Assembly (NCBI GenBank): GCA_945787305.1
Contig: CALZIH010000177.1
Span: 1-6,263 of the forward strand
Direction of reading: 5' to 3'
DNA length: 6,263 nt
From: an uncultured Desulfobulbaceae bacterium
GTDB taxonomy: Bacteria > Desulfobacterota > Desulfobulbia > Desulfobulbales > Desulfobulbaceae
A program made the translations under genes and the position numbers. The notes below the pieces were generated by a model. It ran no database searches, had not been told where the DNA came from, and was given only the letters and a program-made list of their open reading frames with translations. Positions 1-3,768 of the stretch are shown one piece after another (position 1 is the stretch's first letter; every line of letters starts with the position of its first letter).

Positions 1-198
1 CTGAAAGTTCTGGCCCTCAGTTTTTTACTGTTGATTGGTTTTACTCTGGTCGGAGAAGGACTTGAGCTGCATATCCCCAAAGGATACATCTACTTTGCCA
101 TGGCCTTTTCCATCCTTGTCGAGATGCTCAACATGAAAATACGAAAACGCAAGGTTGAACCGGTCAAGCTTCGACACTCTTCACTGGAAACAAAGTGA
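1..198 (+). CDS. TerC family integral membrane protein, C-terminal fragment
   Basis: This is the 3' end of a gene that begins before the window; 65 codons and a TGA stop are visible in frame 1. The peptide opens with a hydrophobic helix (LALSFLLLIGFTLVGEG), continues with HIPKGYIYFAMAFSILVEML, and ends in a basic tail (KIRKRK). The pattern 'FLLLIG-T-ve-HIPKGYIYfAM-FS--vE-LN' is the well-conserved last part of TerC/YgdQ/YoaE-type membrane proteins, a family linked to tellurium resistance and, in some members, to metal ion export. Family membership is well supported. The specific substrate cannot be told from this piece, nor whether the missing N-terminal part carries CBS or transporter-associated domains. 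It converges with the minus-strand signalling genes and is probably unrelated to them. No strong intrinsic terminator follows the stop; the nearest candidate is a weak A/T dyad at 209-225. Confidence 0.85.
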   Translation: MKVLALSFLLLIGFTLVGEGLELHIPKGYIYFAMAFSILVEMLNMKIRKRKVEPVKLRHSSLETK

Positions 199-204
199 AA
201 GGGG

Positions 205-369
205 CCTTGAAAAATTAGGTTTTTCGTTCGAGATCAGGTAAGGGTAGACTCCGAGTCATGCGAAAAATTTTACCACAGGCAGGATATTCCCAGGATAAAA
301 CTTGAGCATAACGAGGTAAGCGAACGTGTGAGACTCCGGGAGATCGGGCGAGAATACAATTTTTCAAGG
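205..369. repeat. 165-bp block bounded by a perfect 12-bp inverted repeat
   Basis: The left end ccttgaaaaatt (205-216) is the exact reverse complement of the right end aatttttcaagg (358-369). Inside, cgttcg (225-230) is complementary to cgaacg (321-326), nested within the outer pair. There is also a local near-perfect palindrome gactc-c-gagtc (247-257). Two segments share the words aggtaag and agactccg in the same order: 236-242 with 246-253, and 314-320 with 331-338, with spacers of 3 and 10 bases. The block therefore looks like an internally duplicated, foldable non-coding element. It might be a degenerate miniature transposable element, an extragenic repeat or a structured RNA. No target-site duplication is evident outside the ends and no transposase is present, so the class is open. 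Confidence 0.45.
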
Positions 370-388
370 TAGCCGGAATTGTTTCTGT

Positions 389-419
389 ATTGACCTGCTT
401 GTAACGTCCTCAGGTCAGT
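389..419. repeat. Inverted repeat (possible hairpin) between convergent genes
   Basis: Arms tgacctg (391-397) and caggtca (411-417) are perfectly complementary around a 13-base spacer. The stem can be extended by one T-G wobble (390/418) and one A-T pair (389/419). It sits between two convergent genes, where terminators are expected, but no T-run follows on either strand. A role as a Rho-independent terminator is therefore weak; an RNA end-protecting hairpin or a protein-binding dyad is equally possible. Confidence 0.35.
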
Positions 420-537
420 TGGTAAAGTGGGCAGGTACTTTTTCATGCTGGCTATGCCTCTGCCACCGAGCAAATAGGCCATATTTGAGGAGCCTTGAAA
501 TTAAGCGAGGAAGAAACGGATACAACCAGGAAGTCGT

Positions 538-1653
538 TTATTTTTTTTCTTGCAATATTTTGTCTAAAGCGCCGTATATTTCATCGCTGCCCTGCTCCAT
601 TTCCGCCAACAACATTCTCAGGGTGTTGTAATCTTCTGCATCTGTTGCCAATACATCGTAGATTTTCTTTGTACTGGAATGAACGACTTCATGTGGCGCC
701 ACAACTAAACCATAACTTGGTGTGTCACTAAAGTTCTGATATCCCTCCCCATCGTAATACCATTTACCGAGTCGGCAGTTATAGTGATCTACAAACTCAA
801 CCTGTTCTTTTTTAGTTACAACAGAGAGATAGGTGTTGACTTTCCACAGCATGTGATCAATTTTTGCCAACGACATAAACACCCTGTCCGTAGCATAATC
901 AATATGACTGAAGGTGTCCTTCATCACTTCCGTATCGTCGCTTAACTTCTGCTGTAACGCCTTGGTTAACTCATTGGCATTTGTTATGGTTGTGTTCACT
1001 TCGCCGAAGCTGCCGCCAATGCTATTAACGTTCTGCTTGATAGAGTCAAGGGAAGCATGTATTTCGCCCACTGCTTTTTCCGTATTGCCGGCAAGCGTTT
1101 TTACCTCTTCTGCAACCACCGCAAAACCACGGCCATGTTCCCCGGCCCGTGCGGCTTCAATAGTCGCGTTTAGGGCCAGGAGGTTCGTTTGACCGGAGAT
1201 GTCTTTTATCAAAGATAAAATACCTTCAACCGCCTGTGCCTGTAGAGACAGTTCGTTAATGTCTTGCAAAGAGCCAGTAGCTAAGGACACCAATTTTTCA
1301 AGTGACTCTGAAACAGTGAATGTTATCTCTCCCAAGTCTTGAAGCTGGGAAATAAAAGTTCTTGATTTGCCAACATTTTCTTTTGATGCCTGAACAGACT
1401 CCATCACGTTGGCTTGAATATCTATTATATTGCTTTTAAGGTGCTTATTCTGCAGCAGCATCAATTCTTTTATCAGATTACAATGCTCTGTTCCTGCTTC
1501 ACAGTTACTCAATGAGTTCATCAGGTCTTCAAACTGAAAGGTAATCTCTTTATTATGACTTTTCAGTTCATTGTTTTCAGCCACAATACGGGCGTTTTCT
1601 TTTTTCAGCTCCTCAAATTCTGATTGCAAGCGTCCATTTGATCGAAATATCAT
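538..1653 (-). CDS. Soluble methyl-accepting chemotaxis protein with C-terminal CZB zinc-binding domain
   Basis: This is a 371-aa cytoplasmic chemoreceptor. There is no signal peptide, membrane helix or HAMP domain. Residues about 8-45 are charged and heptad-like (FEELKKENARIVAENNEL), a likely coiled coil. Residues about 80-245 form the MCP signalling hairpin; its conserved tip is at about 152-188 (SGQTNLLALNATIEAARAG, then GRGFAVVAEEVKTLA), the part that engages CheA and CheW. Residues about 262-340 fit the CZB pattern Hxx[WFYL]-x(21-28)-CxLGxW-x(18-27)-HxxxH: His267 (HMLW), Cys293 (CRLGKW), His321 and His325 (HEVVH). In characterised CZB proteins this His3-Cys site holds zinc and senses metal or oxidants such as HOCl. 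The overall design resembles Helicobacter TlpD. The start is supported by AGGGAAG upstream of the ATG. The gene lies 56 bp downstream of the pseudo-receiver gene, probably in the same transcript. Ligand and flagellar or other output are not visible here. Confidence 0.93.
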   Translation of the reverse strand: MIFRSNGRLQSEFEELKKENARIVAENNELKSHNKEITFQFEDLMNSLSNCEAGTEHCNLIKELMLLQNKHLKSNIIDIQANVMESVQASKENVGKSRTFISQLQDLGEITFTVSESLEKLVSLATGSLQDINELSLQAQAVEGILSLIKDISGQTNLLALNATIEAARAGEHGRGFAVVAEEVKTLAGNTEKAVGEIHASLDSIKQNVNSIGGSFGEVNTTITNANELTKALQQKLSDDTEVMKDTFSHIDYATDRVFMSLAKIDHMLWKVNTYLSVVTKKEQVEFVDHYNCRLGKWYYDGEGYQNFSDTPSYGLVVAPHEVVHSSTKKIYDVLATDAEDYNTLRMLLAEMEQGSDEIYGALDKILQEKK

Positions 1654-1668
1654 TTTTTCTTCCCTAAT

Positions 1669-1680
1669 TAGCTGCAGCTA
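1669..1680. repeat. 12-bp perfect palindrome tagctgcagcta in the intercistronic gap
   Basis: The sequence tagctgcagcta is its own reverse complement. It lies in the 56-bp gap between the pseudo-receiver stop codon and the chemoreceptor start, a few bases upstream of the chemoreceptor ribosome binding site (1659-1665). It has no loop, so an RNA hairpin would be short. It could be a small dimeric protein site or may be chance. Confidence 0.3.
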
Positions 1681-1709
1681 CAGATTAAAATATTGAAGGT
1701 TTATCGTGC

Positions 1710-2081
1710 TTAAAAATATTTCAAGATGTTCCTGATGACTGCCGACAACTCCCTAAAGTCAGAGTGTATACAGGTCACAAATCGAGGAAACAGCCTGTTT
1801 GCCAATGCAACGGTGCCCTCTTCCAAATCAGGTAAAATCAAGATTACTCGCAAGCCATCAAAATAATCATTAAACCGGACAAGCTCACCAAGATCTGATT
1901 GTTTTTCGATCAGGAGAAGAGCCGTTGAATACTGATTGGTTGCTTTAAATTTTTTCAAAAAGCTTTCGAGAGAGGCACACCAGTCAAATTCTTCTGCACG
2001 AGCAGCCTTATCGACAACCGACAGTACCTGTTCAGTCATTTCCGAACCTGATGGTGCATACACAATCAGCTTTTGGTGCAT
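1710..2081 (-). CDS. Small receiver-like protein lacking phosphorylation residues (pseudo-receiver), function unknown
   Basis: This is a 123-aa soluble protein with no named family that I can assign with certainty. Its pattern of short hydrophobic strands and amphipathic helices resembles a CheY-like receiver: strand 1 KLIVYA (4-9), strand 3 STALLLIE (52-59), strand 4 LRVILILP (77-84), strand 5 RFVTCIHS (100-107), and a last helix (108-121). The residues that make a receiver work are absent: no acidic pair follows strand 1 (YAPSG), Glu59 sits about where the phospho-Asp should be, Pro84 replaces the Thr/Ser after strand 4, and His106/Ser107 replace the Lys after strand 5. If the fold assignment is right, it is an unphosphorylatable binding domain. 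It lies between an NtrC-type regulator and a chemoreceptor and is preceded by a sigma-54-like promoter, so a role tied to that signalling pathway is plausible. I chose the ATG at 2081 over the one at 2084 because GGAGG lies 4 nt before the former and only 1 nt before the latter. Confidence 0.75.
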   Translation of the reverse strand: MHQKLIVYAPSGSEMTEQVLSVVDKAARAEEFDWCASLESFLKKFKATNQYSTALLLIEKQSDLGELVRFNDYFDGLRVILILPDLEEGTVALANRLFPRFVTCIHSDFRELSAVIRNILKYF

Positions 2082-2085
2082 CATA

Positions 2086-2091
2086 CCTCCC
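2086..2091 (-). promoter_or_regulatory. Strong ribosome binding site deciding the pseudo-receiver start
   Basis: On the minus strand the sequence reads GGGAGG-t-ATG-ATG. The GGAGG core is 1 nt from the first ATG (2084) and 4 nt from the second (2081). The second is therefore the better start, which shortens the protein by one Met. The Shine-Dalgarno match is the strongest in the window. Confidence 0.6.
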
Positions 2092-2130
2092 TTTCAACAA
2101 ACGAATGGATCTGATTGGGCTAGTATTGCA

Positions 2131-2148
2131 AAGCAAAAAAGTGGCCAA
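2131..2148 (-). promoter_or_regulatory. Predicted sigma-54 (RpoN) promoter for the pseudo-receiver and chemoreceptor genes
   Basis: The minus strand reads TTGGCCACTTTTTTGCTT. It has the invariant GG (2146-2145) and GC (2134-2133) exactly 10 nt apart, with a TTGC -12 element, compared with the consensus TTGGCACG-N4-TTGC. The -24 half has one extra C (GGCCAC rather than GGCACG), so the match is good but not perfect. The expected transcription start is near 2121, giving a leader of about 40 nt before the ATG at 2081. The gene immediately upstream encodes a sigma-54 activator, and a palindrome lies at an enhancer-like distance, both of which raise confidence. Confidence 0.6.
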
Positions 2149-2250
2149 CAAAGGTTAAAAATAATAAACATGCGATACTAGTTAGTTAAGAAGGTTATCT
2201 GAGAAGTGGTCCTCATATATGGACAAGTACGGGACGTGCACCGCCATGGA

Positions 2251-2276
2251 CATGTGTTCGCAACCACGAACACATG
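2251..2276. promoter_or_regulatory. Perfect 10-bp-arm palindrome, candidate upstream activator site
   Basis: Left arm catgtgttcg (2251-2260) and right arm cgaacacatg (2267-2276) are exact reverse complements around the 6-base centre caacca. The centre lies about 140 bp upstream of the predicted sigma-54 start site, within the usual range for enhancer sites bound by NtrC-family dimers with Fis-type helix-turn-helix domains. It also lies 25 bp after the regulator's stop codon, but no T-run follows it in the transcript direction, so an intrinsic terminator is less likely. A partial direct repeat, atggacaagt (2219-2228) and atggacatgt (2246-2255), lies beside it and may mark a second, weaker site. 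Confidence 0.5.
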
Positions 2277-2300
2277 CTTCCTGAAGAAAACAACAGGTGG

Positions 2301-3725
2301 TTAGAGAAATTTTCGCGAAATGTTATGCTTTTTTAGCATCTTATAGAGGCGTGTCCGACCAAGACCTGCTACTCGACTGGCTTCAGAGATGTTATTTTGA
2401 GCAAAACGCAGGAGATCGAGCAGGTATCGCCGTTCATGATCGGCAAGCACCGTGTCGGCAAATCTTTGATAAGAAAGGAATTTCTCGCGAGGCCCATTTT
2501 CGGCAGGCGGGACGATGCTGCCAGGATGTTCAACGGTTCTGCCGGCAACGGATTTTTTTGCCAGAAGCACACGGATTTTAGAGGGTAAATGATTTGCAAA
2601 AAGGACCGGCTCAAAACGTGCCTGGCTGATAGCTTCTTCTAAACTATTAATAAGTTCCCTTACATTACCACGCCAGCTGTACGCAAACAAGGCCTCCAAA
2701 AAATCATCCGCCATTGTTTTGGGCTCGATCTCATATCTGGCGCAAATCTTGTCGATATAATGCAGTGCCAAATCCTTAATGTCCGCCAGTCGTCCCCGCA
2801 ATGGCGGAAGTTCTATAGTAATGCCTTTTAAACGATACAGAAGATCTTCTCGAAATCGCCCCTCCTCAACGCATTCCTCCAGATTCCTGTTTGTCGCCGC
2901 AATGAGTCGAAAATCACTGCGTTGTTCTTTTGTGCTGCCGACGGGCCTGAAGGTTTTCTCCTGCAGAACGCGGAGGAAGGTCTTTTGCAGCGACATTGGA
3001 AGTTCCCCGACTTCATCGAGAAACAAGGTGCCTCCATCTGCTTTTGCAATGAGCCCTGTCTGGCGTTGTTCCGCCCCGGTAAATGCCCCTTTTTCATAAC
3101 CGAATAAGGCACTTTCAATAAGCGTCTCGGGAAGAGCCGCACAATCAACAACGACAAATGGTTCCTGGGTGCATATACAGTTTTCATGAATAGCCTTGGC
3201 AAACACTTCCTTGCCTGTTCCGGTTTCGCCCCAAATCAGTACATTTGTATTCGATGTCGCGGCTCTTGCCACCGCATTATAGCAATCTTTTATCTGTTTA
3301 CTTTTACCGACTATTCTCTCGAGATTAAGCGCCACCGGCTGGGGTTGCGAATCAGAGAGGTTCTGTCGGTATTGATGGGTCCGGCTGAGGGAAAGCTGTA
3401 CTTTCTTCTTAGAAAGAGGTTTCTGGATATAATCCCAGGCACCGTATTCAATGGCAAATTCTGCACCTTCCGGCGAACCTTCACCGGTTATGATGATAAC
3501 CTCAGGATGATTCGGATGTTCACGTATCTCGGAAATTGCGGAAAGCCCGTTTCCATCGGGCAAGCGAACATCGAGAAAAACGATATCTATATTTTTTTCA
3601 GCAATTTGCTGCAATCCTTGATGCAGTCTTAGGGCATAATGTGCTTCATGCCCCATCTGGCTAACGATTGTTGAAATCAGTTGGCATATCATTTCATCAT
3701 CATCGAGGATAAAGACTGATGCCAT
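2301..3725 (-). CDS. NtrC-family sigma-54-dependent two-component response regulator
   Basis: This is a 474-aa DNA-binding transcription activator of the NtrC/ZraR class. Residues 1-120 are a receiver domain with acidic pair Asp9/Asp10, phospho-acceptor Asp52 (FLDVRLPDG), Thr80 and Lys102 (QKPL). Residues about 137-370 are the AAA+ sigma-54 interaction domain: Walker A GETGTGKE (166-173), sigma-54 contact loop GAFTGA (213-218), Walker B GGTLFLDE (231-238), AATNR (276-280), arginine-finger segment RFREDLLYRL (290-299), and WRGNVREL (351-358). A linker of about 60 residues leads to a Fis-type helix-turn-helix at about 440-470 (NNISEASRVAGLGRTRLYKM). All motifs needed for phosphorylation, ATP hydrolysis and sigma-54 remodelling are intact. 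The start is supported by AAAGGAAG 8 nt before the ATG. It follows the hybrid kinase by 43 bp, so the two are probably co-transcribed partners. Its likely target is the sigma-54-type promoter just downstream. Confidence 0.96.
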   Translation of the reverse strand: MASVFILDDDEMICQLISTIVSQMGHEAHYALRLHQGLQQIAEKNIDIVFLDVRLPDGNGLSAISEIREHPNHPEVIIITGEGSPEGAEFAIEYGAWDYIQKPLSKKKVQLSLSRTHQYRQNLSDSQPQPVALNLERIVGKSKQIKDCYNAVARAATSNTNVLIWGETGTGKEVFAKAIHENCICTQEPFVVVDCAALPETLIESALFGYEKGAFTGAEQRQTGLIAKADGGTLFLDEVGELPMSLQKTFLRVLQEKTFRPVGSTKEQRSDFRLIAATNRNLEECVEEGRFREDLLYRLKGITIELPPLRGRLADIKDLALHYIDKICARYEIEPKTMADDFLEALFAYSWRGNVRELINSLEEAISQARFEPVLFANHLPSKIRVLLAKKSVAGRTVEHPGSIVPPAENGPREKFLSYQRFADTVLADHERRYLLDLLRFAQNNISEASRVAGLGRTRLYKMLKKHNISRKFL

Positions 3726-3768
3726 ATTAATCTTCCTTTGCAGAGTGGTTCCGGTAATCCAACTTCAA

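Larger units (their letters stand above)
199..537. other. Gene-free convergent intergenic region
   Basis: These 339 bp separate the TerC gene (+) from the chemoreceptor gene (-). No reading frame here has both a ribosome binding site and recognisable protein content; a 70-codon minus-strand frame (270-482) lacks a Shine-Dalgarno sequence and reads like low-complexity noise. Visible structure: a 165-bp block flanked by a 12-bp inverted repeat (listed separately); a dyad at 389-419; a 6-bp dyad caaata/tatttg at 471-476 and 482-487; and a further copy-like motif gccttgaaatta at 492-503 resembling the arm of the inverted repeat. None of the hairpins is followed by a clear T-run in either direction, so I cannot assign an intrinsic terminator to either flanking gene. 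Confidence 0.7.

Noticed and set aside
270..482. Minus-strand 70-codon reading frame in the intergenic region
   Set aside because: There is no ribosome binding site, no recognisable domain, and the sequence is Ser/Leu/Arg-rich like translated non-coding DNA; it also overlaps the inverted-repeat block.
914..1192. Plus-strand open frame opposite the chemoreceptor gene
   Set aside because: It is the antisense shadow of the conserved MCP signalling region, which has strong family support on the minus strand.
1688..1720. aaatatt / aatattt dyad around the pseudo-receiver stop codon
   Set aside because: It is a pure A/T dyad of 7 bp without a T-run suited to termination; it is not distinguishable from background.
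2120..2181. 7-bp dyad ctagtat / atactag flanking the sigma-54-like promoter
   Set aside because: The arms are short and A/T-rich with a 48-bp separation; it is likely to be chance.
2251..2276. Intrinsic terminator of the regulator gene
   Set aside because: The stem is strong and well placed after the stop codon, but no T-run follows in the transcript direction; the operator interpretation fits better, although a dual role is possible.
3186..3632. Plus-strand 148-codon frame opposite the regulator gene
   Set aside because: It is antisense to the intact receiver and AAA+ coding sequence, has no recognisable domain, and is explained as a shadow frame.
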